DNA of 64,000 nucleotides from Rhizobium sp. BK316 (GTDB taxonomy: Bacteria > Pseudomonadota > Alphaproteobacteria > Rhizobiales > Rhizobiaceae). The notes under the pieces were generated by a model. That model searched no databases, was not told the DNA's origin, and saw nothing but the letters and a program-made list of their open reading frames with translations. Position 1 is the stretch's first letter. Every line of letters begins with the position of its first letter. The stretch is from the NCBI RefSeq assembly GCF_014193695.1, contig NZ_JACHZR010000001.1:1711309-1775308 (forward strand), written 5' to 3'. Positions 18,011 to 26,283 of the stretch are shown here, in pieces. The position numbers and the translations under genes are program-made.

Positions 18011-18022
18011 ATCCTATAGGAT
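18011..18022. promoter_or_regulatory. Perfect palindrome, candidate GntR operator
   Basis: ATCCTATAGGAT is a perfect 12-bp palindrome in an AT-rich stretch within the gntR/dehydrogenase divergent spacer. Size and symmetry fit operators of FCD-type GntR proteins. Assignment to this regulator is by position only. Confidence 0.5.
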
Positions 18023-18039
18023 TTTATATCGGAGGTTTC

Positions 18040-18144
18040 ATGAGAGTCATTTGGATGAGCGCAAAAGAAATCGCGCGCCAATTTTGCGACGCTTCCTCAA
18101 GGTCTTTCTTCATCCCACAACTGGTGAGAAGGTCAGCACAATGA
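18040..18144 (+). CDS. Possible 34-residue leader peptide upstream of the iron alcohol dehydrogenase
   Basis: ATG at 18040 follows GGAGG (18031-18035) by four bases; the frame encodes 34 residues starting MRVIWMSAKEIARQF and its TGA overlaps the ATG of the dehydrogenase (ATGA). The strong ribosome site plus exact overlap suggest translational coupling or a regulatory leader. Composition is unremarkable and I recognise no family, so it could be chance. Confidence 0.4.
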   Translation: MRVIWMSAKEIARQFCDASSRSFFIPQLVRRSAQ

Positions 18145-19367
18145 CCCTCTTTGCAGCTATCCGGCTCCCGAAAGAAATCCTGTTCGGCAAGGGCCAACGT
18201 TTTGCGCTGCCGTCGGTCGCCAAACGGCTTGGCCAAAAAGCGCTGATCTGCACGGATGAACGCTTCGCAGGAACTTCCATTTTCGCTGAGCTCGTCACCG
18301 CGTTGAATGCGGCATCGATCGAAACACTGGTCCATGACCGGGTCCTGCCGGATGTCCCGCGCGACACCGTTGCGCTATGCGTTGAGGAGGCGCGGAGCTT
18401 CGCGCCCGACATGGTGATAGGGATAGGCGGGGGGAGTTGCCTCGACATGGCAAAATGCGCCGCCCTGCTTTTGAGCCATGGCGGAAGCCTTGCGGACTAC
18501 TATGGCGAGTTCAAGGTTCCCGGTCCGACAATCCCGATCATCGCTGTCCCGACCACGGCGGGAACCGGGTCGGAGGTGACGCCGGTTGCCGTTATCTCCG
18601 ATCCGGACCGAACGCTGAAGGTCGGCATATCGAGCCCTCATCTCATCGCCGCAGCGGCTATCTGCGATCCGGAGCTGACGATGTCCTGCCCGCCGGGTCT
18701 GACCGCTGTCGCTGGCGCGGACGCATTGACCCATGCAATCGAGGCATTCACGGCCGCCCGGCGCGGCACCGACCCGTTGCTGCCTCAAAACCATGTCTTC
18801 ATAGGTAAGAGTGCGCTTACCGACCATTTCGCGCTTCTCGCCGTCAAGCTCCTGGGACGCAGCCTGGAGACGGCGTGCAAGGAGGGAGCGAACGAGGATG
18901 CGCGCGCCGACGTCATGATGGGGGCGCTGGCTGCCGGCTGCGCATTCGGCACGGCCGGCACGGCAGCAGCGCATGCCATCCAGTATCCGGCAGGCGCATT
19001 GACCCATACGGCCCACGGGCTCGGCGTTGCGACGATGATGCCCTACGTCATGAACTATAACCGCGCCGCCTCGACGGCCGAGCTGGCCGAGATCGGCCAG
19101 GCGCTGGGCCTCGATTCAACGGGCAGGACGAAGCAGGAGATGGCGGGGGCGGCGATTGAGGAGATCCGCAGGCTCTTTCAGGCCATCGGCATCACGCCGA
19201 CACTCGCCGATCTCGGGCTTTCCGCCGACAAGCTCGACTGGACTGCCGAACAGGCGCTCAGCATCGACAGATTGATCAAGAACAACCCGAGACCCTTCGA
19301 CATCGACGCCATGAAGCGTCTCGTTCGTGCAGCCTATGACGGCGATCTTGCCGCCTCCGCCCTTTAA
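18141..19367 (+). CDS. Iron-containing alcohol dehydrogenase
   Basis: A 408-residue group III (iron) alcohol dehydrogenase. Seen are the NAD-binding GIGGGSCLDMAKC, the PTTAGTGSEVTP loop, and the metal ligand region DALTHAIEAFTA followed by AAHAIQYPAGALTHTAHGLGVA. Substrates in this family range from 1,2-propanediol and lactaldehyde to glycerol and 4-hydroxybutyrate. ATG 18141 has GAGAAGG eight bases upstream. Co-oriented with the aldehyde dehydrogenase (16-base gap), suggesting alcohol to aldehyde to acid oxidation of whatever the divergent ABC system imports. Confidence 0.88.
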   Translation: MTLFAAIRLPKEILFGKGQRFALPSVAKRLGQKALICTDERFAGTSIFAELVTALNAASIETLVHDRVLPDVPRDTVALCVEEARSFAPDMVIGIGGGSCLDMAKCAALLLSHGGSLADYYGEFKVPGPTIPIIAVPTTAGTGSEVTPVAVISDPDRTLKVGISSPHLIAAAAICDPELTMSCPPGLTAVAGADALTHAIEAFTAARRGTDPLLPQNHVFIGKSALTDHFALLAVKLLGRSLETACKEGANEDARADVMMGALAAGCAFGTAGTAAAHAIQYPAGALTHTAHGLGVATMMPYVMNYNRAASTAELAEIGQALGLDSTGRTKQEMAGAAIEEIRRLFQAIGITPTLADLGLSADKLDWTAEQALSIDRLIKNNPRPFDIDAMKRLVRAAYDGDLAASAL

Positions 19368-19383
19368 ACACTCGAGGAATAAA

Positions 19384-20871
19384 ATGACCATTGCCCAGCA
19401 AATGCAGCAGATCGACCCCCACCTGCCAGACATTGAGGCCGCAGCCCGCGGCCTCTATATCGATGGGAGCTGGCGGCAATCGAAAAGCGGGCGCAAGATC
19501 GATGTGACCGACCCCTCGACCGGGATGCTTCTTGCTGTTGTAGCGGACGCCACCATCGAGGATGCGCAGGCGAGCGTCGAGGCCGCATCCCGGGCTGCGC
19601 CTGGCTGGCGGTCGACACCGCCGCGCAAGCGCTCGGAGATTTTGCGACGCTGTTTCGAACTGATGATCGAGCGTTCCGAAATGCTTGCCACCTTGATCTC
19701 CCTGGAGAACGGCAAGGCGCTGCGCGACGCCCGCAGCGAGGTCGCCTATGCCGCCGAGTTCTTCCGCTGGAATGCGGAAGAGGCCGTGCGTATAACGGGA
19801 GAATTCGGTATCGCTCCGTCAGGAGCCAACCGGATCATTGTCGATTACCAGCCGATCGGCATCTGCCTGCTGATCACGCCCTGGAATTTCCCGGCTGCAA
19901 TGGCCACGCGAAAGATCGCCCCGGCGCTTGCTGCTGGCTGCACCGTCATCCTGAAGCCGGCAAGCGAGACGCCACTGACGGCCTACGCACTGGCCTCGAT
20001 CTATGAGGAGGCCGGCGTGCCGTCAGGCGTCGTCAACGTCTTGACGACAAGCACTCCCGCCCCATTCAGCGCCGCCATTCTCGCGGATCCGCGCGTCAGA
20101 AAACTCTCGTTTACAGGCTCCACAGGCGTTGGCCGCCTGCTTCTCGCTGAAGCGGCCAAGCATGTCATCTCGTGTTCTATGGAACTCGGTGGCAACGCTC
20201 CGTTCATCGTGTTTGACGACGCCGATCTGGAGGCAGCACTCGACGGCGCAATGGTTGCGAAGATGCGCAATGCCGGCGAAGCCTGTACCGCCGCAAACCG
20301 TCTCTACGTCCAGTCGGGAATCTACGAGTCTTTCGCAGAGGGGCTGACCAAAAGAATGGCAGCTCTCAACGTCGGTCCCGGTGTCGATGCCCTCACCGAA
20401 TGCGGGCCGATGATCACGCCAAAGGCGGTGGAGAAGATTGATCGCCTGGTGGATGATGCGAAAGCAAAGGGTGCGCGCGTCACCTGCGGCGGCGAGACCC
20501 CTGCCGGGCCGGGTTACTTCTACCCACCGACAGTGCTCGTCGACATGCCCGATGGTGTCGAGATGTCGCATGAGGAAATCTTCGGACCGGTTGCACCTCT
20601 TTACAGGTTCAAGACCGAAGACGAAGTGATAAGGCGTGCCAACGACACCGAATACGGTCTTGCCGCCTATGTCTTCACGCGCGACATAGCACGGGGATTG
20701 CGTGTTTCCTCCGCTTTGGAGGCAGGCATGATCGCGCTCAACCGGGGTCTGGTTTCCGATCCGGCAGCGCCCTTTGGCGGCGTCAAGCAGAGTGGTCTCG
20801 GCCGTGAGGGCGGGCAGCATCATGGCATCGCCGAATTCATGGAAGCCAAATATATCGCAACGAGCTTCTGA
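19384..20871 (+). CDS. NAD(P)-dependent aldehyde dehydrogenase (succinate-semialdehyde-like)
   Basis: A 495-residue ALDH. Seen are [22 protein letters not shown], the [14 protein letters not shown] loop, the general-base segment [16 protein letters not shown], and the catalytic C301 in GEACTAANR. Overall closest in feel to the GabD/succinate-semialdehyde branch, but the true aldehyde is unknown. GAGGA precedes the ATG. The hydrolase begins 16 bases after its stop, so the three form one operon. Confidence 0.9.
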   Translation: MTIAQQMQQIDPHLPDIEAAARGLYIDGSWRQSKSGRKIDVTDPSTGMLLAVVADATIEDAQASVEAASRAAPGWRSTPPRKRSEILRRCFELMIERSEMLATLISLENGKALRDARSEVAYAAEFFRWNAEEAVRITGEFGIAPSGANRIIVDYQPIGICLLITPWNFPAAMATRKIAPALAAGCTVILKPASETPLTAYALASIYEEAGVPSGVVNVLTTSTPAPFSAAILADPRVRKLSFTGSTGVGRLLLAEAAKHVISCSMELGGNAPFIVFDDADLEAALDGAMVAKMRNAGEACTAANRLYVQSGIYESFAEGLTKRMAALNVGPGVDALTECGPMITPKAVEKIDRLVDDAKAKGARVTCGGETPAGPGYFYPPTVLVDMPDGVEMSHEEIFGPVAPLYRFKTEDEVIRRANDTEYGLAAYVFTRDIARGLRVSSALEAGMIALNRGLVSDPAAPFGGVKQSGLGREGGQHHGIAEFMEAKYIATSF

Positions 20872-20887
20872 CGCGGAGGAGACATTT

Positions 20888-21706
20888 TTGGAGACCGATC
20901 CGTTTCGCATACGGGGACATGTGCGCGAATTCGACGCCATCGTGTCGGAGATCAGGGCAAGGAGTGCTTCGACGCGGGCGAGGCTCCGCATGAAGGAAAT
21001 CTCCTACGGAGACGATGCAAGCGAAACCCTGGACATCTTCTACCCGGAAGGCACGCGTGACGGGCTGCCGGTGCACATGTTCATCCACGGCGGCTACTGG
21101 CGGATGTTTTCCAAGCGCGACTACTCCTATGTCGCCGACACCATTACCGGCACAGGCGCGATCGCCGTCATTGTCGATTACGCCCTGATGCCGCATGTCC
21201 GGATGGAGGTGCTCGTCGATCAGGTTCGGCGGGCCAAGCAATGGGTGCTCGAACACATCGCGAGCCACGGCGGTGACGCCTCGCGCTTTACGGTCAGCGG
21301 TCATTCCGCCGGCGCGCATCTTGCGAGCTTCCTGTTTCATCGACAGGAGGCTTTCTCGGGCGTGTCGGCAGCCCTCCTGCTTGGGGGACTTTACGACCTG
21401 AAGCCCCTGCAATCATCGTTTCTGCGCTCCGAGATCGCCATTACCGATAGAGAGGTTACTGACTTTTCCCCGATGCTGCATTCCTTTGACGAGGGCTGTC
21501 ACACCGTCATCGCGGTGGGTGCCGAAGAAACGCCGCCGTTTCATCAGCAGGCGGACGCCTTCTCATTGCGCTTGCGACAACAAGGACTGTCGGTCGCCAG
21601 CGAAAGGCTCGAAGGCTCCAATCATATGAGCAGCGTTCGCGATCTTGGCCTTCCCGAAACGGCTATCGGTCGAATCCTCGGCAAAACGATTGCATATACC
21701 CGTTGA
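20888..21706 (+). CDS. Alpha/beta hydrolase (esterase / formamidase-like)
   Basis: A 272-residue alpha/beta hydrolase with oxyanion HGGYWRMF and nucleophile elbow SGHSAGAH (S140); acid and histidine fall near the C-terminus (LEGSNHMS). The HGGYW form is common in kynurenine-formamidase-like and small-ester hydrolases. The start is read as TTG at 20888 because GGAGGA ends seven bases upstream; the next in-frame ATG would remove about 35 residues. Function in this pathway is unknown. Confidence 0.8.
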   Translation: METDPFRIRGHVREFDAIVSEIRARSASTRARLRMKEISYGDDASETLDIFYPEGTRDGLPVHMFIHGGYWRMFSKRDYSYVADTITGTGAIAVIVDYALMPHVRMEVLVDQVRRAKQWVLEHIASHGGDASRFTVSGHSAGAHLASFLFHRQEAFSGVSAALLLGGLYDLKPLQSSFLRSEIAITDREVTDFSPMLHSFDEGCHTVIAVGAEETPPFHQQADAFSLRLRQQGLSVASERLEGSNHMSSVRDLGLPETAIGRILGKTIAYTR

Positions 21707-21774
21707 CGTCCAAAAACCGATCTTGATCGGGATCACGAGATTTCCGCACCGGAAAACCGGCTGATCGCGGGACG

Positions 21775-21877
21775 CCTAAAGCGTGTCGCGATCCCCAGGA
21801 TTCGCTTGCCACGCTTTAAGCTTTTGTTTTCGCATGTCGTTATCGCGAAACCGCTGCACAGTTTTGCGCGACATGCA
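21775..21877. repeat. Rhizobial intergenic palindromic repeat
   Basis: Contains GCATGTCG (21832-21839) and CGACATGC (21869-21876) flanking a CCGCTGCACA core, plus a companion hairpin to the left. From memory, this wording matches a repeat found in many copies between rhizobial genes. It fills the space between the converging hydrolase operon and dhaK and ends directly at the dhaK stop codon. No second copy was seen in this window. Confidence 0.6.
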
Positions 21878-22870
21878 TTAGCACCTCCAGCGCAATGCCG
21901 CTGTAGCAATGGGCGAATCCCATAGAGAAAGCTCCTCGTCCGTGAGGAATGCGAGCGTGATGGAAAGGCCCTGCATGTCGAGCGAAGTGGCATAGGTGCC
22001 AACAAGGGAACGCTCGATGTGAAGGCCGTATTCCGACATGATGCGAAGGGCTGAATTATAGGCAAGATAGAGTTCAGCAGGCGGTGTGCCGCCAAGTCCG
22101 TTCACGAAGAGAAATGCTCTGTCTGTGCTGCGGCTGGTATCGTTGAGAATTGCCTCGCTGAGATACCTGACGATCGTGTCAGCATTGGAGAAACGCTCTC
22201 TCGAATGGCCAGGCTCCCCATGAATGCCGACGCCCATTTCCACCTCGTTCGGCCCGAGTGCGAAGGTCGTGCGCTGGGTGTCCGGCACCGCGACACCGGT
22301 CAGGGCAACGCCCATCGACCGGATGCGTGAGGAGAGGCTGTTGCCGAAGGCTTTTAGTTCCGAAAGGGACCGGCCCTCCTCGGCGGCCGCTCCAAGCAGC
22401 CTTTCTACAATCAGAGTACCGGCAACCCCGCGTCGCCCACGACTGTCGCCGCCCCTCGTCGTTTCGATGTCGTCGCAGGCAAGGACCATTTCAATTCTAT
22501 GCCGGTGCGACGCCATCTCTGACGCCATTTCGAAGTTCATGACGTCGCCATCGTAGTTCTTGACGACAAGCAGGCAACCGGCGCCGGTGTCTGCTTCCTC
22601 TATCGCGCTAACGATCTGGCTGGGCGTGGGCGACGTGAAGATATGCCCTACGCAGGCGGCATCGAGCATGCCGCGACCGATGAAGCCGATATGCATCGGC
22701 TCATGGCCTGCCCCGCCACCCGAAATGATGGCGACCTTGCCAGGAACCAGCTCACGGCGGCGGATACATTTGCGGTCGGTGCCGAACACAACGAACTCCT
22801 GATGGGCGCGCACAAAGCCTTCGATGCTTTCGGCGACCATAGTCTCCGCTGTGTTCATGAATTTCTTCAT
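21878..22870 (-). CDS. dhaK: Dihydroxyacetone kinase, DhaK-type substrate subunit
   Basis: A 330-residue DhaK domain. Seen are KVAIISGGGAGHEPMHIGFIGRGMLDAA, LLVVKNYDGDVMNFEMA, RRGVAGTLIVERLLGAAAE and the substrate-binding histidine H217 in GVGIHGEPG, which in characterised DhaK holds the ketose covalently. No ATP domain is attached, as in the PTS-dependent type, which pairs with the separate DhaL and DhaM genes here. It is the last gene of the operon. ATG 22870 has GGGAGGGG upstream. A ketose other than dihydroxyacetone is possible. Confidence 0.85.
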   Translation of the reverse strand: MKKFMNTAETMVAESIEGFVRAHQEFVVFGTDRKCIRRRELVPGKVAIISGGGAGHEPMHIGFIGRGMLDAACVGHIFTSPTPSQIVSAIEEADTGAGCLLVVKNYDGDVMNFEMASEMASHRHRIEMVLACDDIETTRGGDSRGRRGVAGTLIVERLLGAAAEEGRSLSELKAFGNSLSSRIRSMGVALTGVAVPDTQRTTFALGPNEVEMGVGIHGEPGHSRERFSNADTIVRYLSEAILNDTSRSTDRAFLFVNGLGGTPPAELYLAYNSALRIMSEYGLHIERSLVGTYATSLDMQGLSITLAFLTDEELSLWDSPIATAALRWRC

Positions 22871-22929
22871 CAAGCCCCTCCCAAGGCGATGATCATGCCA
22901 ATCCTTTTGCGTCCGCCACAAGGGCTTGC

Positions 22930-23340
22930 TTAATCCGACAGCCCGGAAATTGCGGCAATCTTCTGCACCAGATCGCCAATCGCTTCCTCCAGCAGCCGGT
23001 TGCGTCTCTCGTCGCCGAAATCGGGCACCATCAGCGAAAGATGCCGCAGTTTTTCCGAGGCGCCAAGTTCAGGCAGCTTGCCCGGATGTGCAGCTTGATA
23101 AGCATCCAGAAAGCGCTCCTGTTCAGCAGCACTGAAATGGCACACCCGGAAGATCGTGGCGAGATGGCGCGCAGGAAGAGGTGTCGCGTAGGTCGGGCTT
23201 GTTATCTGCGTGACGAAACTGCGATGTTTGCCAAGTTCCGTGGCGAGCCGCTGGCGTGTTCCAGAAGGCCTGTTGTCGATGATTTGCGCCAGAATGGACT
23301 TGTAGGCGATAATGGCGTCCTCGGTATCTTCGCGCGCCAT
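22930..23340 (-). CDS. Small helix-turn-helix-like protein of the dha operon
   Basis: 136 residues. The segment TRQRLATELGKHRSFVTQIT resembles a Cro/CI-type helix-turn-helix (about residues 28-47), and FSAAEQERFLDAYQAAHPGKL follows. The C-terminal half is helical with no motif I know. The ATG lies one base after the enzyme I stop (TAGgATG). A dha-specific regulator is the simplest reading but is inference. Confidence 0.6.
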   Translation of the reverse strand: MAREDTEDAIIAYKSILAQIIDNRPSGTRQRLATELGKHRSFVTQITSPTYATPLPARHLATIFRVCHFSAAEQERFLDAYQAAHPGKLPELGASEKLRHLSLMVPDFGDERRNRLLEEAIGDLVQKIAAISGLSD

Positions 23341-23341
23341 C

Positions 23342-24922
23342 CTATTCTCCGGCTGCCTTTGTGCCATCTGCCTTCAGGCCGACGATTGCCGATCTTATCG
23401 CGGGAAGTCGAGCGGGCGCCACGGAAAAATGCCGTATGCCTGCGGCAAGCAGATCCGCGGTCAGGGATGGATCCCCGGCCATGTCGCCGCAGATGCTGAT
23501 CGGTTTGCTTCCGGCGAGTCTTATGGCCTGGGTCAAAAGGCGCAGGACGGCCGGCACCGCCTTGGCCTGGTAAAGCGTAAAGTCGGCATCCTCGCGTGGC
23601 GATGCGACGAGATATTGCGCAAGGTCGTTCGTCCCAAACGAAAAGAAGTCTGCGCTTTCGAACTCGTCCAGCATGAGCGCGGCGGCCGGGACTTCCACCA
23701 TCATCCCGACGGGAGGCATGCGATGCGGCACGCCCCGTCGGGAGAGCGCGTCGGATTCTTCGCGATAGATCTGCCTAATATCATCGACGTCGGATGGAAA
23801 CATCACCATCGGCAGCATGATCTGAAGACTGCCGAAGACCGCCGCACGCAAAAGCGCGCGGGCTTGAACCCGCGCGATCTCCGGCCGGGCAAGCAGAAGA
23901 CGGATACCGCGTAGCGAGGGTACGTCGGTCAATCCGGCGAGCGGCTTGTCGCCGCCTATATCCAGCATGCGTATTGTCGTTGACCGGCCATCTGCCCAAT
24001 CCAGCAGACGGCGGTAGATTGCAAACTGCTTTTCTTCATTCGCGGCATCCCCAAGCGACGTCAGGGCGAATTCCGAACGCATCAATCCGATGCCGGCGGT
24101 TGTCGCAACGTCGATCGCATCGATTTCCTCGGGAGCATTGACATTGATGGCCAGCAGGACCTGGCAACCGTCTGTCGTGTGCAAAATGCCGTTGTCGGCT
24201 GCCGATGCCGTGCTTGTCAGGCGATGGTCAAGCGGACCCGTCGTCGCGCTCTGTTTGGCTATCTGAAGCATGATGATACCAGAATCGCCATCAACACCGA
24301 TGTGTTGTCCCTTCTCTGTCGTGAAGCGACCGGCGCCAATGACCATCGGGACCGAGCGAGACCTGGCAAGCAGCGCCACATGGCCGACTGCGCTGCCCGC
24401 ATAAAGAGCGATACCCCCACCTGCCGACCAGTCATGTGCGAGGAACCGACTGGGCTCCATGTCTTTCCCAACATAGATGGAGCCGGCCGGAAAGTCATCG
24501 ATCGGCGTCCCGGTCAGGATCGACAGGACACGATTCTTGACGTCGAGAATGTCGACGGCACGTGCCTGCAATTGGTCTTCCTCTACGCATTCCAGGTCGC
24601 GAATATAGGCATCGAGTGTCCCGACCCAGGCAAACACTATATTTTCGCCCGCATCGATCCGCGCGCCGGCCATCTCCATCAACGTCGGGTCCTGGAGCAC
24701 TTCGATCTGAAACTCGATGATTTCGCCACTCTCTGGGTCTGTCCCGGCTGCAAGGTCGCGTAGGTCGCGGATGGCCTTCTCGATGGCATCGCCGAGTTCG
24801 GTATGGCCGGAAAGGCTTGAGGGCGGCGACGCAGCAGCGGCCATCGGCGTCGCGACATAGGCCGGGCCGGTCGCAACGCCTGGCGATGCACTCGTGGCTT
24901 TCAGTCTAGGCGGTGCGGCCAT
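23342..24922 (-). CDS. PEP-protein phosphotransferase (enzyme I) of the dha system
   Basis: A 526-residue enzyme I, slightly short of the usual 570 or so. The phospho-histidine is H181 in AGSAVGHVALLARSRSVP; PEP-site segments are GIGLMRSEF, MLDIGGDKPL, SLRGIRLLL, FFSFGTNDLAQY and the active-site cysteine in SICGDMAGDP. All catalytic positions are present, so it should be active. It phosphorylates HPr, encoded just upstream and overlapping by 17 bases. ATG 24922 is chosen for AGGAAAAGAAG upstream. Confidence 0.85.
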   Translation of the reverse strand: MAAPPRLKATSASPGVATGPAYVATPMAAAASPPSSLSGHTELGDAIEKAIRDLRDLAAGTDPESGEIIEFQIEVLQDPTLMEMAGARIDAGENIVFAWVGTLDAYIRDLECVEEDQLQARAVDILDVKNRVLSILTGTPIDDFPAGSIYVGKDMEPSRFLAHDWSAGGGIALYAGSAVGHVALLARSRSVPMVIGAGRFTTEKGQHIGVDGDSGIIMLQIAKQSATTGPLDHRLTSTASAADNGILHTTDGCQVLLAINVNAPEEIDAIDVATTAGIGLMRSEFALTSLGDAANEEKQFAIYRRLLDWADGRSTTIRMLDIGGDKPLAGLTDVPSLRGIRLLLARPEIARVQARALLRAAVFGSLQIMLPMVMFPSDVDDIRQIYREESDALSRRGVPHRMPPVGMMVEVPAAALMLDEFESADFFSFGTNDLAQYLVASPREDADFTLYQAKAVPAVLRLLTQAIRLAGSKPISICGDMAGDPSLTADLLAAGIRHFSVAPARLPAIRSAIVGLKADGTKAAGE

Positions 24923-25250
24923 GCTTCTTTTCCTCATCGAAGTTACGTTCGACGAGGCCCTTCAATGCGCGGGTCGCTTCCTCGGCGAGGATCCCCTCGG
25001 CGCGAATCTTGAGCAACGATCCCTTGCGGATCCTGGCACCCATGATCTTGATGATGCTCTTGCCATTCAGCCAGACATCGCTGCCGTTGATCGCGACTTC
25101 GATCGAGCAGGGAAACGACTTTGCAAGCCGCGTGAAGGTAACCGAGGGCCGAGCATGCAGCCCAACAGCATGCTTGACCTCGACCTCCGTCTGGCAGCTG
25201 GCATGTATCTGTTCGCCCTCACGGCTTCCTATGCGCAATCCGCCGCTCAT
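24906..25250 (-). CDS. HPr-like phosphocarrier protein
   Basis: 114 residues with the HPr active site GLHARPS (H32) after VEVKHAV, and a SIIKIMGARIRKGS segment where the regulatory serine of HPr lies. The N-terminus is about 15 residues longer than in standard HPr. The start overlaps the DhaM stop by one base (TGATG). It should pass phosphate from enzyme I to DhaM. Confidence 0.82.
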   Translation of the reverse strand: MSGGLRIGSREGEQIHASCQTEVEVKHAVGLHARPSVTFTRLAKSFPCSIEVAINGSDVWLNGKSIIKIMGARIRKGSLLKIRAEGILAEEATRALKGLVERNFDEEKKHGRTA

Positions 25251-25648
25251 CAGGGTGACAGCTCCTCTGCCGTCGCAATGACCTTGGTCAGCGATGCGCC
25301 GCCGGAGGCCTCGGCCGCCGCAATAACAGCTCCCTCCACGACGGGCGCATTGCAGATCGATACCTGTTTCGACCGCGGCAGGCCGAGCATCTCAACCGCC
25401 ATTTCACTGTTGGTTTCAGCTCCCCCAAGATCGACGAAGACGGCAACGCCTGCGTCCGACCAAGCCTCCTCGATGGCTTTGAGAATGCCGCGGGCATCCG
25501 TCCCAAGTTCGCCGTGACTGTTGCCGCCCGACCAGGCAAGCGGCACACTGTCGCCGACCATCTGCCGCACCATATCGGCGGTACCACGTGCAACCAGAGG
25601 CGAGTGGGAAACAATCACAATCCCAACGTTAGGCCTGTTCCCATTCAT
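25250..25648 (-). CDS. dhaM: DhaM, EIIA-like phosphoryl donor for dihydroxyacetone kinase
   Basis: 132 residues of the mannose-type EIIA fold, with phospho-histidine H15 in VGIVIVSHSPLVARG and FVDLGGAETNSEMAVEML. Only the EIIA domain is present; in enteric DhaM it is fused to HPr and a piece of enzyme I, here separate downstream genes. ATG 25648 overlaps the DhaL stop (ATGA). Confidence 0.85.
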   Translation of the reverse strand: MNGNRPNVGIVIVSHSPLVARGTADMVRQMVGDSVPLAWSGGNSHGELGTDARGILKAIEEAWSDAGVAVFVDLGGAETNSEMAVEMLGLPRSKQVSICNAPVVEGAVIAAAEASGGASLTKVIATAEELSP

Positions 25649-26259
25649 ACCGGTCGGTACTCCTCGAGGTAGCGGCAGATCGCCGTTGTCAGCAGCGCAC
25701 AACTTGAGGCGCCCGGATCGATATGGCCGATCGACCTGTCTCCGAGATAGGAGGCACGCCCGCGCATGGCCCTCATCGCAGCAGTAAGCTCGGCAGAAAG
25801 TTCGGCCTGGCGTGCGATGTCCGTCAGAGGCAATCGATGTGCGAGCGCGTCCTGAACGGGATAGAGAACATCAAGAAGCGTCTTGTCCCCGGCATGTGAG
25901 CGGCCACGACGCGCGACGGCGTTGATCGCCTGTTTCAACGCCGACGGAAAATCCTTCTCCTCGTCCGGGGTACGGAGCTCGCGGCCCATCTCCATGAGTA
26001 GCGTCCCGTAAAGCGGGCCTGCCGCTCCGCCGATGTTCATCACGAGCGTCAAGCCAATTTTCTCAAGCGCGTCAGGCAAGGGAAGGGCTGAAACGGAGGC
26101 GTCCTCGGCGCTCACCGCCTCGCAGCCACGCCGCATGTTCGTTCCATGATCGCCGTCACCAATGGCGCGATCAAGCGCGCACAGGTGCTCGCTGTTTGCC
26201 GCGATCGTCGCGCGGCAAGCTTCGATCAATCCCATGAGAAGAACCGGTTCTGCCTGCAC
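25645..26259 (-). CDS. dhaL: DhaL, ADP-binding subunit of dihydroxyacetone kinase
   Basis: 204 residues, all-helical DhaL fold. The magnesium/ADP site is ALDRAIGDGDHGTNMRRG, then NIGGAAGPLYGTLL and RGRSHAGDKTLLDVL, with RGRASYLGDRSIGHIDPGA at the C-terminus. In PTS-type systems DhaL keeps ADP bound and is re-phosphorylated by DhaM. Overlaps dhaM by four bases. Confidence 0.87.
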   Translation of the reverse strand: MQAEPVLLMGLIEACRATIAANSEHLCALDRAIGDGDHGTNMRRGCEAVSAEDASVSALPLPDALEKIGLTLVMNIGGAAGPLYGTLLMEMGRELRTPDEEKDFPSALKQAINAVARRGRSHAGDKTLLDVLYPVQDALAHRLPLTDIARQAELSAELTAAMRAMRGRASYLGDRSIGHIDPGASSCALLTTAICRYLEEYRPV

Positions 26260-26283
26260 CCGAAACCCTCCTGCGTTCAGAAC

